DNA of 64,000 nt from Alloprevotella rava (GCF_014195585.1 NZ_JACICA010000002.1:340048-404047); one strand, 5' to 3'; positions 47,052 to 55,995 are shown, numbered from the stretch's first letter. A program made the numbers and translations. Notes: generated from the letters alone by a model not told the origin.

Positions 47052-48374
47052 ATGAAGCATTTATATATAGAAACTTACGGCTGCCAAATGAATGTGGCCG
47101 ACTCAGAAGTGGTGGCTTCCGTCATGAAGATGGCGGGGTACGAACCCACTGAAAATATAGATGAGGCTGACGCTGTCTTCCTCAACACTTGCTCAGTGCG
47201 CGACAAAGCTGAGCAACGCATCATTCATCGCCTCGACGAACTCAACGGCTTGCGGAAACATGGGCGCCAGCTTATTATCGGTGTGCTGGGATGTATGGCG
47301 GAGCGCGTGAAGGAGGGACTTCTCAATGAGCATCATGCAGACCTCGTGGCGGGACCTGATGCCTATCTGACGCTGCCCGACTTGGTGGCGCAGGCAGAAA
47401 CGGGACATAAGGTGATGAATACGGAACTCTCGCTCACGGAGACCTACCGCGACATTGTTCCCGAGCGCGTTTGCGGCAGTCAGTTGAGTGGTTTTGTGAG
47501 TATTACCCGCGGATGTAACAATTTCTGCCACTATTGCATCGTGCCCTATACTCGTGGGCGTGAACGTAGCAGGGATTTGGAGAGTATTCTCCAAGAAGTG
47601 AACGACCTCCATGCTCGCGGTTTCAAAGAGGTTACGCTGCTCGGTCAGAATGTCAATAGCTATAAATGGGTGAGTGCCGACGGAGAGCAAACGCTCGGTT
47701 TTCCCGAATTGCTCCGTGCCGTAGCGCGTGCTGTTCCCAGTATGCGCGTGCGATTCACCACTTCTCACCCGAAGGATATGAGCGACGATACGCTCCGCGT
47801 CATTGCTGAAGAGCCCAACGTTTGCCGCCACATCCACCTTCCCGTGCAGAGCGGTTCGGACGTGATACTGAAACGTATGAACCGAAAGTACACCCGCGAA
47901 TGGTATTTAGATCGCGTAGCTGCCATTCGCCGAATTGTCCCCAACTGCGGTTTAAGCACGGATATCTTTGCGGGCTATTGTGGAGAAACAGAGGAGGATC
48001 ACCAGCAGAGCCTTTCGCTGATGCGCGAGTGCGGTTATGACAGTGCATTCATGTTCAAATATAGCGAGCGCCCTGGGACTTACGCCTCTAAACACTTGCC
48101 CGACGACATTCCGGAAGAAACGAAAATCCGCCGCCTCAACGAACTCATTGCACTCCAGAACGAACTGAGTGCCGAGAGCAATAAGCGCGATGAGGGACGC
48201 GAATTCGAAATCCTTGTGGAGGGTGTGAGCAAGCGCAGTCGCGACCAACTTTTCGGGCGAACGGAGCAAAACAAAGTGGTCATCATCGACCGCGGCACAC
48301 ACCACATTGGCGACTTTGTGCGCGTTCGCATAACGGAAAGTAGCAGTGCCACGCTGAAAGGTATTGCGATATAA
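47052..48374 (+). CDS. miaB: tRNA-2-methylthio-N6-dimethylallyladenosine synthase
   Basis: A 440-residue radical-SAM methylthiotransferase that modifies A37 of tRNAs reading UNN codons. The N-terminal UPF0004 domain has Cys in TYGCQMN, NTCSVRD and LGCMAER. The radical-SAM motif CNNFCHYC (CxxxCxxC) follows near residue 157, and a TRAM domain closes the protein (about 375-440). It is MiaB rather than RimO or MtaB because of its NKRDEG and TRAM pattern. The ATG at 47052 is preferred; codons from 46998 lie upstream of the -7 box. Confidence 0.93.
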   Translation: MKHLYIETYGCQMNVADSEVVASVMKMAGYEPTENIDEADAVFLNTCSVRDKAEQRIIHRLDELNGLRKHGRQLIIGVLGCMAERVKEGLLNEHHADLVAGPDAYLTLPDLVAQAETGHKVMNTELSLTETYRDIVPERVCGSQLSGFVSITRGCNNFCHYCIVPYTRGRERSRDLESILQEVNDLHARGFKEVTLLGQNVNSYKWVSADGEQTLGFPELLRAVARAVPSMRVRFTTSHPKDMSDDTLRVIAEEPNVCRHIHLPVQSGSDVILKRMNRKYTREWYLDRVAAIRRIVPNCGLSTDIFAGYCGETEEDHQQSLSLMRECGYDSAFMFKYSERPGTYASKHLPDDIPEETKIRRLNELIALQNELSAESNKRDEGREFEILVEGVSKRSRDQLFGRTEQNKVVIIDRGTHHIGDFVRVRITESSSATLKGIAI

Positions 48375-48380
48375 AAAGTC

Positions 48381-48432
48381 ATTTCGACCCAATCATTATT
48401 ATCTATGATCGTAATAGTGATTGGGTCGAAAT
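48381..48432. other. Near-perfect 21-bp inverted repeat between miaB and dinD-like gene
   Basis: ATTTCGACCCAATCA (48381-48395) pairs perfectly with 48418-48432; one T-G pair and TATTA/TAATA (48397-48401 with 48412-48416) extend the stem to 21 bp around a 10-base loop. There is no T run after it, so it is more likely an operator, a recombination site or an mRNA-stabilising stem than a standard terminator. Confidence 0.7.
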
Positions 48433-48498
48433 ATAAAATAGAAGAAGCTATTTCTGCAAGATGTACGATAAAAGAGGAAATTAGAAAGGCGAAAAAAT

Positions 48499-49341
48499 AT
48501 GAACAAAAAGCAATCCATACAGCTGTTTGAAGAAAAAAAAGTACGTACTTTTTGGGACGAAAAACAGGAGAAGTGGTACTTTTCCATTGTGGATGCTATT
48601 GCTATATTGACGGATAGCATAAATCCTACTGCTTATTGGAGAAAACTGAAACAGCGTCTAAAACAAGAAGGGAATGAAACCGTGACAAATTGTCACGGTT
48701 TGAAAATGCGTGCCGCAGATGGTAAAATGCGGCTAACAGATGTGGCTGATACAGAACAACTTTTCAGGCTGATACAGTCAATACCTTCCCAAAAGGCGGA
48801 ACCATTTAAGTTGTGGATTGCACAAGTGGCACGTGAGCGTTTGGATCAGATGCAAGATCCAGAGTTATCGATAGATCAAGCGATGAGTGATTATAAACGT
48901 TTGGGGTATTCCGATAATTGGATCAATCAACGTTTGAAGAGTATCGAAATACGAAAAGAACTTACTGATGAATGGAAGAAACGTGGACTACAAGAGGGAG
49001 TGCAATTTGCATCTTTAACAGATATTATTTACCAAACATGGGCAGGTAAAACAGCTAAGGAGTATAAAAGATTTAAAGGGCTAACGAAGCAAAACTTGCG
49101 CGATAATATGACTAACACAGAGTTGGTACTTAATATGTTAGCAGAGTTGTCGACAAAACGTATTTCGGAAACAACTAATCCAGAAACGATGAATGAGCAC
49201 AGTCATGTAGCTCGTCAAGGAGGAGAAATTGCACGTAATGCACGTCTTGAATTAGAAGCAAAAACTGGTGAAAACGTAATATCTCCTTTGAATGCAAAAC
49301 ACGGACTTTTGTTGAATGAAAAGAATGCTCAAAAAGATTAA
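48499..49341 (+). CDS. Bro-N/DinD-like protein
   Basis: A 280-residue protein. Residues 1-110 form a Bro-N domain as in phage antirepressors (VRTFWDEKQEKWYFSIVDAI, DSINPTAYWRKLKQRL). The rest (KRGLQEGVQFASLTDIIYQT, AKEYKRFKGLTKQNLRDNMT, ARQGGEIARNARLELEAKTG) matches the C-terminal region of DinD-like proteins, where an ARQGG stretch is typical. It may bind DNA, and DinD relatives respond to DNA damage. The gene is markedly more A+T-rich than miaB and ftsX around it and separates two core genes, which suggests transfer. Confidence 0.8.
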   Translation: MNKKQSIQLFEEKKVRTFWDEKQEKWYFSIVDAIAILTDSINPTAYWRKLKQRLKQEGNETVTNCHGLKMRAADGKMRLTDVADTEQLFRLIQSIPSQKAEPFKLWIAQVARERLDQMQDPELSIDQAMSDYKRLGYSDNWINQRLKSIEIRKELTDEWKKRGLQEGVQFASLTDIIYQTWAGKTAKEYKRFKGLTKQNLRDNMTNTELVLNMLAELSTKRISETTNPETMNEHSHVARQGGEIARNARLELEAKTGENVISPLNAKHGLLLNEKNAQKD

Positions 49342-49390
49342 GGATTTAGTCCTATATGATTTTCTGAAAATCATATAAATATACACATTC

Positions 49391-49423
49391 TTTTGCCGGT
49401 TTCCTTACATATTTATATTTTTG
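49391..49423 (+). promoter_or_regulatory. Promoter of ftsX
   Basis: TTTG (49392-49395), a 20-base spacer and TATTTTTG (49416-49423); the leader is about 50 bases. Confidence 0.65.
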
Positions 49424-49481
49424 CATCAATTTCCCTTTAGTGGGTTCTTATGTAGATTCGTTTAGACGAAAAATACAAACT

Positions 49482-50354
49482 ATGAGCAAAAGAAAAAAGC
49501 ATATTGGCGGCCGCTTTGCAACGGTGACGTCCTGCATCAGTACAACGATGGTGCTCATCTTGATGGGTATCGTGGTTTTCTTCGTTCTCTTCGCTAATAA
49601 TTTCAGCCGTGATGTTCGCGAAACAATGCCTGTGGCCGTAGTGGTCAATAACGATTTGTCGCAACAGGAACTGTACCTTCTTCAGCGATATTTGCGCGAA
49701 CAGCCCTACACGCTGCGCACCAGCTACGTATCTAAAGAGAAAGGAACGAAGCAAGTGTCGGAAGTGATGGAAGATTCGCCCGAGGCTTTTTTAGATTATA
49801 ATCCGATTCCAGCCGAGTTTGATGTGTATTTGAAAGCAGAATACGCCAACTTGGACAGCCTAAAACGTTTTGTGCCCATCTTGAAGCAACGCGCTGGCGT
49901 GGCCGATGTGGTGTATCCCATCGAGGAGATGCGCAGTCTTGACAAGACGATTCCAACGGTGAGCCTTGTTTTGCTCGTGCTGGCCGTACTCTTAGCGTTT
50001 GTTTCCTTTGCGCTTATCAACAACACGATACGCATGAGCATCTATGCCCGCCGCTTCACCATTCACACGATGAAGCTTGTGGGAGCTCGCTGGAGTTTCA
50101 TCCGCCGTCCCTTTATGTGGAAAGCCTTTGCGATAGGTCTGATTTCATCCCTTATTGCCAGTGGGCTTATCGGCGTGGGCATATATCTGCTGTGGATGCA
50201 GGATCTCTACATTGGTAGTCTGATTACGCCAATCATTGTAGGCTCTACGATAGGCACTATCTTTGTGAGCGGCTTGGTAATGACCTTGGCGTGTGCCTAC
50301 ATTTGCGTGAATCGCTATCTGCGTATGAGTGAAGGGCAAATGTATCTCAAATAA
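49482..50354 (+). CDS. ftsX: Cell division protein FtsX
   Basis: A 290-residue FtsX-type permease-like protein with an N-terminal membrane segment (about 18-40), a periplasmic domain (about 45-165) and three C-terminal membrane segments (about 170-280). It has the typical VSFALINNTIRMSIYARRFT, IHTMKLVGARWSFIRRPFMW and CVNRYLRMSEGQMYLK stretches. With FtsE it activates cell-wall hydrolases at the septum; ftsE is not in this window. The ATG at 49482 is chosen over 49440, which lies very close to the predicted transcription start. It is followed by DUF3098 and uppP, a conserved gene order in this phylum. Confidence 0.93.
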   Translation: MSKRKKHIGGRFATVTSCISTTMVLILMGIVVFFVLFANNFSRDVRETMPVAVVVNNDLSQQELYLLQRYLREQPYTLRTSYVSKEKGTKQVSEVMEDSPEAFLDYNPIPAEFDVYLKAEYANLDSLKRFVPILKQRAGVADVVYPIEEMRSLDKTIPTVSLVLLVLAVLLAFVSFALINNTIRMSIYARRFTIHTMKLVGARWSFIRRPFMWKAFAIGLISSLIASGLIGVGIYLLWMQDLYIGSLITPIIVGSTIGTIFVSGLVMTLACAYICVNRYLRMSEGQMYLK

Positions 50355-50389
50355 ATTTTCGGAAAAATCAAAAAAACATATTTCCAACA

Positions 50390-50647
50390 ATGGAAAAGAA
50401 ACACGTATTTGCGTTTGATCGCACCAATTTCATTCTGTTAGCCATCGGTATGGCTATCGTTATCTTGGGCATGATACTCATGTCTGGAAAAGGCTCTGAT
50501 GCCACACATTTCAATCCCGATATTTTCAGCGCAATGCGCATCAAGGTAGCTCCCGTTGTTTGCCTCTTCGGCTATCTCTTTATGATTGTGGGCATCATCC
50601 GCCGTCCACGCGACAAGGAGGATAATGCTACTTCAGTGGAGAAGTAA
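50390..50647 (+). CDS. DUF3098 membrane protein
   Basis: An 85-residue protein with two membrane segments (about 13-31 and 53-70) and the family start KHVFAFDRTNFILLAIGMA. It sits between ftsX and uppP, its standard place in Bacteroidota, and may therefore take part in division or cell-wall lipid recycling, but no activity is known. Confidence 0.88.
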   Translation: MEKKHVFAFDRTNFILLAIGMAIVILGMILMSGKGSDATHFNPDIFSAMRIKVAPVVCLFGYLFMIVGIIRRPRDKEDNATSVEK

Positions 50648-50667
50648 ACACGTTAGGAGCTATCATT

Positions 50668-51549
50668 ATGTTCGACATATCTCTACTTACAGCTTCGGCC
50701 GATATGAATTGGTTCGAAGCTATTGTGCTTAGTATTGTTGAGGGTTTGACGGAGTTTTTGCCCGTTTCCTCAACAGGCCACATGATTATCACGGAGGGGC
50801 TCTTACATATGGAGAGCACACCGTTTGTTAAAGCCTTTACCGTTATTATTCAGTTTGGCGCAATCTTGAGCGTCGTATGCCTCTATTGGCGCCGCTTCTT
50901 CAACCCGCCCGTTGAAGCAGGGAAAAACACCTCTTGGTGGGGGAGAATCTGGCCGTTCTATTTGAAACTCATCGTGGGCGTACTTCCCGCAGTTGTCGTG
51001 GGGCTCAAATTGGGCGATTTCATCGATGAAAATCTCGGTAGTGTAAATACCGTTGCGGCGATGCTCATCATTGGCGGTGTGTTTATGCTTTATTGCGACA
51101 AACTTTTCAATAAAGGTAGCGAACAAACGCCGCTCACCTATAAGCGCGCCTTGATGGTGGGTCTCTATCAGTGTATCGCCGCGTTGCTACCTGGCACCTC
51201 TCGTTCGATGGCGACCATCGTGGGCGGTATGCAACAGAAGTTGACGCGCAAAGCAGCCGCCGAATTTTCGTTCTTCCTCGCCGTTCCAACGATGTTTGGA
51301 GCAACGTGTAAGAAAGTTTACGACCTCCTGAAAGACGGAACTGGCGATGCTCTCCTGCAGGGTAATCATCTCACGCTCTTGCTGACGGGTAATATCATCG
51401 CCTTCCTTGTTGCTATTCTGGCCATTAAGTTCTTCCTCAACTATGTGACGAAGTACGGTTTCAAAGCCTTCGGTTGGTATCGCATCATTGTGGGATTGCT
51501 TATCTTCGGAATGGCTCTCTGCGGCTATCCGCTTACGATGGCCGATTAG
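50668..51549 (+). CDS. uppP: Undecaprenyl-diphosphatase
   Basis: A 293-residue membrane enzyme (BacA type) that dephosphorylates undecaprenyl diphosphate to recycle the carrier lipid for peptidoglycan and surface glycans. The motifs EGLTEFLPVSSTGHMII (about residue 26) and PGTSRSMATIVGG (about 173) hold the catalytic Glu, Ser and Arg. The ATG at 50668 follows a TAGGAG sequence at a good distance; the core could also start at 50704 (MNWFEAI). It lies in the DUF3098-uppP-truB string. Confidence 0.95.
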   Translation: MFDISLLTASADMNWFEAIVLSIVEGLTEFLPVSSTGHMIITEGLLHMESTPFVKAFTVIIQFGAILSVVCLYWRRFFNPPVEAGKNTSWWGRIWPFYLKLIVGVLPAVVVGLKLGDFIDENLGSVNTVAAMLIIGGVFMLYCDKLFNKGSEQTPLTYKRALMVGLYQCIAALLPGTSRSMATIVGGMQQKLTRKAAAEFSFFLAVPTMFGATCKKVYDLLKDGTGDALLQGNHLTLLLTGNIIAFLVAILAIKFFLNYVTKYGFKAFGWYRIIVGLLIFGMALCGYPLTMAD

Positions 51550-51618
51550 AGAATAGCCTCTTCGGAGCATTTCTCAAAAGTATATTAGCACATTATTATT
51601 CCTTATTATATTTCTGCC

Positions 51619-52404
51619 TTGAACTTCTTCGACGGAAAAATTTTAGCTTTCGACAAGCCTTACAGAGCCACCTCTTTCAGTGAGGTGGGGCATCTTCGCT
51701 GGTTGCTGACTAAGCGCATGACAGGACATAAAATCCGCGTGGGTCATGCTGGTACGCTCGATCCCTTAGCCACTGGTACACTCATTATTTGTACCGGTAG
51801 AGCCACGCGAATCATCGAGTCGTTGCAAACTCATACCAAAGAATACATTGCTGAGGTGCGTTTGGGGGAAACAACGGCCAGCTACGATCTGGAACATCCC
51901 GTGGATCAGACCTATCCCACAGAACACATCACCGAAGCTATGGTGCGCGAAGTGCTGCATAGTCTCGAGGGCGATATTATGCAAATTCCCCCCGCTTATT
52001 CTGCTTGTAAAATCAATGGAGATCGTGCCTATCAACTGGCACGTAATGGCGAGGAAGTGCCTCTGAAAGCCAAGTCCGTCCGTGTGGAAGAAATAGAGCT
52101 TTTAGAAATGCGCCTGCCCGATTATCTGAAAATCCGCGTTGTTTGTGGGAAAGGCACTTACATCCGTTCTATCGGTCGCGACATCGGCGAGCGTCTCGGT
52201 AGCGGTGCACACCTGCTCTCGCTGCGCCGTACTCGTGTGGGCGACATCCGCGTGGAAGATTGCTGGAAGATGGAAGACTTCGAGCGTTGGTTGGAGAGTC
52301 AGACTCTCGAAACCGAGCCGCCATCAGGCCCAATACCTTCCGAATTTCCTTTCCTTACGCCCGCCAATTGTCTGGGCGAGGAACCCCTCACCACTTTAGG
52401 TTAA
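51619..52404 (+). CDS. truB: tRNA pseudouridine-55 synthase
   Basis: A 261-residue enzyme that isomerises U55 of tRNAs. The catalytic Asp is in VGHAGTLDPLATGTL (about residue 48), and KGTYIRSIGRDIGERLG is the conserved C-terminal RNA-binding motif. The start is TTG at 51619, giving MNFFDGKILAFDKP as in relatives. The bases after the stop run into the queA leader. Cotranscription with uppP and queA is likely. Confidence 0.95.
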   Translation: MNFFDGKILAFDKPYRATSFSEVGHLRWLLTKRMTGHKIRVGHAGTLDPLATGTLIICTGRATRIIESLQTHTKEYIAEVRLGETTASYDLEHPVDQTYPTEHITEAMVREVLHSLEGDIMQIPPAYSACKINGDRAYQLARNGEEVPLKAKSVRVEEIELLEMRLPDYLKIRVVCGKGTYIRSIGRDIGERLGSGAHLLSLRRTRVGDIRVEDCWKMEDFERWLESQTLETEPPSGPIPSEFPFLTPANCLGEEPLTTLG

Positions 52405-52487
52405 AAACACACTCACAATAATAGAAATAAAACTCCTGTCCGTAACCATGAAGAAGCGAGCAGGAGAAAAACATAAACAGAAAAGAT

Positions 52488-53552
52488 ATGAAACTCTCTC
52501 AATTCAAGTTCGACCTCCCTCAAGAGCAGATAGCTCCGGATCCGAACCCTCATCGCGACGATTGCCGTATGATGGTGCTCCACCGCCAAACGGGAGAAAT
52601 TGAACACAAGCAGTTCGGCGACATTTTGAGCTACTTTCAGCCCCACGACCTTTTTGTTTTCAACGACACAAAGGTGTTTCCCGCCCGCCTCTATGGACGT
52701 AAGGAAAAAACAGGAGCTCGCATCGAAGTGTTTCTGCTTCGCGAATTGAACCATGAGCAACACTTCTGGGACGTACTTGTAGATCCAGCGCGCAAAATCC
52801 GTATCGGCAACAAACTCTATTTTGGCGAAGCTGAGGACATCGTGGCCGAAGTTATCGACAACACTACCAGCCGCGGCCGTACGCTTCGTTTCCTCTACGA
52901 GGGGGAACACGAAGATTTCAAGCGTTCCCTCTACGCTCTCGGCGAAGCTCCCATTCCTCGTTTCACTGGGCACGTTAGCACCCCCGAGAATCGAGAGTCG
53001 GACATCGAAAACTTCCAGTGCATCTTTGCTCGTCATGAGGGCGCGGTGACTGCACCTACTGCCGGTATGCACTTCTCCAAAATTCTGATGAAGAAGATGG
53101 AGATACAAGATATCAACACGGCTTACCTTACGCTCCATTGCGGACTTGGCAATTTCCGTTCCACAGACGTTGAAGATTTGACCAAACACAAGATGGAAAG
53201 CGAAGAGATGATAGTGGGCGCGGAATGCTGCGCCGCTGTCAATAAAGCAAAGGAAGAGGGACGCCATATTTTGGCTGTCGGAACAACGGTACAACGCGCT
53301 TTGGAAGTATGTGTGGGGCCAGACCGCCGCATCCGCGAGTTTGAGGGACATACCAATAAGTTTATCTTCCCACCTTATGACTTCCTTGTTGCCGACTCTA
53401 TGGTTGTCAATTTCCATTTGCCCGAATCCACAATGGTCATGCTGACTACGGCGTTCGGCGGCTACGAACAAACGATGGCAGCCTATGAGGAAGCCATCAA
53501 AGAAGGCTACATGTTTGGTCCTTTCGGCGATGCAATGCTGATTGTAGACTAA
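52488..53552 (+). CDS. queA: S-adenosylmethionine:tRNA ribosyltransferase-isomerase
   Basis: A 354-residue enzyme of queuosine synthesis that transfers and isomerises the ribosyl part of SAM onto preQ1-tRNA. Signatures: MKLSQFKFDLPQEQIA at the start, LFVFNDTKVFPARLYG, AVTAPTAGMHFSKIL, and HLPESTMVMLTTAFGGYE near the C-terminus. The length is normal. It lies between truB and folK in the same direction. Confidence 0.96.
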   Translation: MKLSQFKFDLPQEQIAPDPNPHRDDCRMMVLHRQTGEIEHKQFGDILSYFQPHDLFVFNDTKVFPARLYGRKEKTGARIEVFLLRELNHEQHFWDVLVDPARKIRIGNKLYFGEAEDIVAEVIDNTTSRGRTLRFLYEGEHEDFKRSLYALGEAPIPRFTGHVSTPENRESDIENFQCIFARHEGAVTAPTAGMHFSKILMKKMEIQDINTAYLTLHCGLGNFRSTDVEDLTKHKMESEEMIVGAECCAAVNKAKEEGRHILAVGTTVQRALEVCVGPDRRIREFEGHTNKFIFPPYDFLVADSMVVNFHLPESTMVMLTTAFGGYEQTMAAYEEAIKEGYMFGPFGDAMLIVD

Positions 53553-53585
53553 AAGCAGAGCACCGCGTAAGACATCCACGAGGCT

Positions 53586-54497
53586 ATGAGTACTGTCTAT
53601 ATAGGTCTGGGTTCTAATCTCGGCAACCGTCGGGAGAACTTGGAGCGCGCTGTGACACTCTTAGAGCAACGGGTGGGCACATTGCTACGCCTTTCTGCTT
53701 TCTGGGAAACTGCTCCTGTAGGCTTTGAATCAGAACATCCGTTTCTCAACGCTGCAGCTGCGTTCTGCACCTCGCTCTCTCCCGCCGAGTTATTGCCACT
53801 TACGCAACAAATTGAGCGCGAGATGGGACGAACGCAGAAAAGCCTCAAAGGTGTGTATCACGACCGTATTATTGACATCGATCTTCTTTGTTCTGATGGC
53901 GAATCCGTGCATACGGCGGAGCTGCAACTCCCTCATCCTCATCTCTCCGAGCGGCGTTTTGTTTTAGAACCTTTGGCTGAAATCGCTCCCGAACTTTGGA
54001 TTGATGGAAAGGGGTATGTGTCGGACTTGCTCGATAAGCTGAATGGTCACAACATCCGTCCACTCACGCCTGCCGATACTCCTCTCTTCGAACAGTTCAA
54101 TGCCTTGTTTCCCCAACTATCGAAACAAGTGCGCCCCCTCACTGCCGAAGAAATCATAGCTCTTTTGCAACGTCCCGACACATGGGTTTATGTAGCCTTT
54201 ACTCCCGAGGGGCGGCTTGTTGGAACTATCACGCTCTGCTTAGCCGCATCCCCCACAGGCACAAAAGGCTGGGCGGAGGATTTGGTAGTAGACACCTCCG
54301 TGCGCGGAGCTGGCTTTGGCAAAGCTCTCATCCTGCGCTCTGCTCGCGAAGCCTTTCGTCATGGCGCGGACTCGGTCAATTTCACCTCGCGTCCTTCGCG
54401 CACTGCGGCAAATAATCTCTACGTTAGTTTGGGTTTCGAACAGCGCGAAACAAATGTGTATCGTTGCAAGCAATATGATAGTCTGAAGCTGCACTAA
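53586..54497 (+). CDS. folK: HPPK (FolK) fused to a GNAT acetyltransferase
   Basis: A 303-residue two-domain protein. Residues 1-150 are 6-hydroxymethyl-7,8-dihydropterin pyrophosphokinase of folate synthesis (VYIGLGSNLGNRRENLERAV, GRTQKSLKGVYHDRIIDIDL with the metal-binding Asp pair, LQLPHPHLSERRFVLEPL). Residues 157-303 form a GNAT N-acetyltransferase (WAEDLVVDTSVRGAGFGKAL with the acetyl-CoA loop R-G-A-G-F-G, then NNLYVSLGFEQRETNVY). The acetyl target is unknown. Plain FolK has no such tail, and the fusion is continuous with no frameshift. Confidence 0.88.
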   Translation: MSTVYIGLGSNLGNRRENLERAVTLLEQRVGTLLRLSAFWETAPVGFESEHPFLNAAAAFCTSLSPAELLPLTQQIEREMGRTQKSLKGVYHDRIIDIDLLCSDGESVHTAELQLPHPHLSERRFVLEPLAEIAPELWIDGKGYVSDLLDKLNGHNIRPLTPADTPLFEQFNALFPQLSKQVRPLTAEEIIALLQRPDTWVYVAFTPEGRLVGTITLCLAASPTGTKGWAEDLVVDTSVRGAGFGKALILRSAREAFRHGADSVNFTSRPSRTAANNLYVSLGFEQRETNVYRCKQYDSLKLH

Positions 54498-54507
54498 ATC
54501 CCTCCCT

Positions 54508-55089
54508 ATGCCTCACACCTCCAAGCAAAGCACGCTTTTCATAAAGAATATGGTCTGCCGCCGCTGCATCATGGCTGTCGAAAACATCTTGCAGCGCAAC
54601 GCCATTGAGGTGCAATCCGTCAGCTTGGGCGAAGTGGTGCTTTCCACCCCCATCTCGCCTGAGATGCGAGAGAAATTAAAAGCAGAGTTTGAGGCGGTAG
54701 GTTTTGAACTTATCGGCGACCGCCGTTCGCAGCTCATCGAGAACATCAAGCGGGAAACGATGACTTATGCGCGAGCAGAAGACGGTCTTTCCCACCTTCG
54801 GCTCTCTGATTTTCTGCAAGAACGCCTACATCTCGACTATCATTACCTCTCCGATCTCTTTTCTGCTGTAGAAGGGCAAACGTTGGAGAAATTTTTCATT
54901 GCCCATCGCATCGAACGCGTCAAGGAACTTCTTGTCTACAACGAACTCCCACTTTCCGACATTGCCGTGCGCCTCGGCTATTCCTCTACAGCTTATCTGA
55001 GCACACAGTTCAAGAAACAAACAGGACTTACGCCCACGCGTTTCAAGCAACTCACGTCGCAGCGCCGCTGTGCACTCGATGAGCTTTAG
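54508..55089 (+). CDS. AraC-type regulator with N-terminal HMA-like CxxC domain
   Basis: A 193-residue protein. Residues 8-72 resemble a heavy-metal-associated ferredoxin-like fold, with Cys17 and Cys20 in NMVCRRCIM. Residues 95-185 form an AraC/XylS DNA-binding domain (DFLQERLHLDYHYLSDLFSA, then HRIERVKELLVYNELPLSDI and AVRLGYSSTAYLSTQFKKQT). It may sense a metal or redox state through the Cys pair. It starts 10 bases after folK and precedes an acyltransferase gene, but no target is evident. Confidence 0.82.
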   Translation: MPHTSKQSTLFIKNMVCRRCIMAVENILQRNAIEVQSVSLGEVVLSTPISPEMREKLKAEFEAVGFELIGDRRSQLIENIKRETMTYARAEDGLSHLRLSDFLQERLHLDYHYLSDLFSAVEGQTLEKFFIAHRIERVKELLVYNELPLSDIAVRLGYSSTAYLSTQFKKQTGLTPTRFKQLTSQRRCALDEL

Positions 55090-55116
55090 CCCTCTTTTCT
55101 CAATCCGCATCATGTT

Positions 55117-55995
55117 ATGAAGAATCTTCTCTATAAGTTTGGTTTTGGTTGCGTATGGCTTTTTTCATGCCTACCTTTAGGGCTGCTCTACGTTCTCTCC
55201 GACCTCTTATTTTTTCTCGTTCGCTATGTGGTGCGCTACCGCCTTGGCGTGGTGCGCCGCAATGTTGCACGCTCCTTTCCCGAGAAGACGCCAGCGGAGA
55301 GAAACCGCATCATCAACGGTTTCTACCATTATTTCTGCGACTATATTTTTGAAACGCTCAAGCTCTATTCCATGTCTGTGAGCGAGATACGCCGGCGCAT
55401 GGTTTTCACCAATATTCCCGAGGTGGAAGCCCTCCTCCACGACCACGACTTTGTCTTCATTTATCTCGGCCATTATGGCAACTGGGAATGGGTTTCTTCC
55501 CTCGGTGTCTGGTTTAGTGAAAGCATTTATCCGTGCCAACTTTACAAACCCATCCGTAATCACTTCCTCGACCAACTCTTTCTGAAGCTCCGCCGCCATT
55601 TCCGTTCTCACAACATTGATAAGAACCTCGTTCTGCGCGAGATTCTCCGCCTCAAATCGGAAGGGAAAAAGGTGGTTTGTGGCTTTATCTCCGATCAGAG
55701 TCCCAAGCCCGTCGACATCCACGAATGGGTAGATTTTCTCCATCAGGACACGCCCTGCTTCACAGGTGCGGAGCGAATTGGCAAAAAACTCAATGCCGCT
55801 TTCGTCTACCTTGATGTAGAGCGGAAAAGTCGCGGTCACTATGAAGCCACCTTTGAACTGATGAGCAGCACCCCTCGCGAAATTCCCGATTGGCAGCTCA
55901 CGGCCGATTTCATGCAACGCTTAGAAACCACTATCCGCCGCCAACCCGAAATTTGGCTTTGGAGCCACAAGCGTTGGAAGCACCAACGCTCATAA
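55117..55995 (+). CDS. LpxL/HtrB-type lipid A acyltransferase
   Basis: A 292-residue inner-membrane enzyme. A membrane segment (about 10-35) is followed by the HX4E catalytic motif in LGHYGNWEWVSSLG (His near residue 119), FISDQSPKPVDIHEWVDFLH and the closing WLWSHKRWKHQ motif of the LpxL family. It transfers an acyl chain to the lipid A precursor. The gene is separate from rpsO (140 bases, with the rpsO promoter between). Confidence 0.88.
   Translation: MKNLLYKFGFGCVWLFSCLPLGLLYVLSDLLFFLVRYVVRYRLGVVRRNVARSFPEKTPAERNRIINGFYHYFCDYIFETLKLYSMSVSEIRRRMVFTNIPEVEALLHDHDFVFIYLGHYGNWEWVSSLGVWFSESIYPCQLYKPIRNHFLDQLFLKLRRHFRSHNIDKNLVLREILRLKSEGKKVVCGFISDQSPKPVDIHEWVDFLHQDTPCFTGAERIGKKLNAAFVYLDVERKSRGHYEATFELMSSTPREIPDWQLTADFMQRLETTIRRQPEIWLWSHKRWKHQRS

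Noticed and set aside
48396..48417. Loop of the inverted repeat as a miaB terminator
   Set aside because: The stem is strong, but no T run follows on the plus strand, so a standard intrinsic terminator is not supported.
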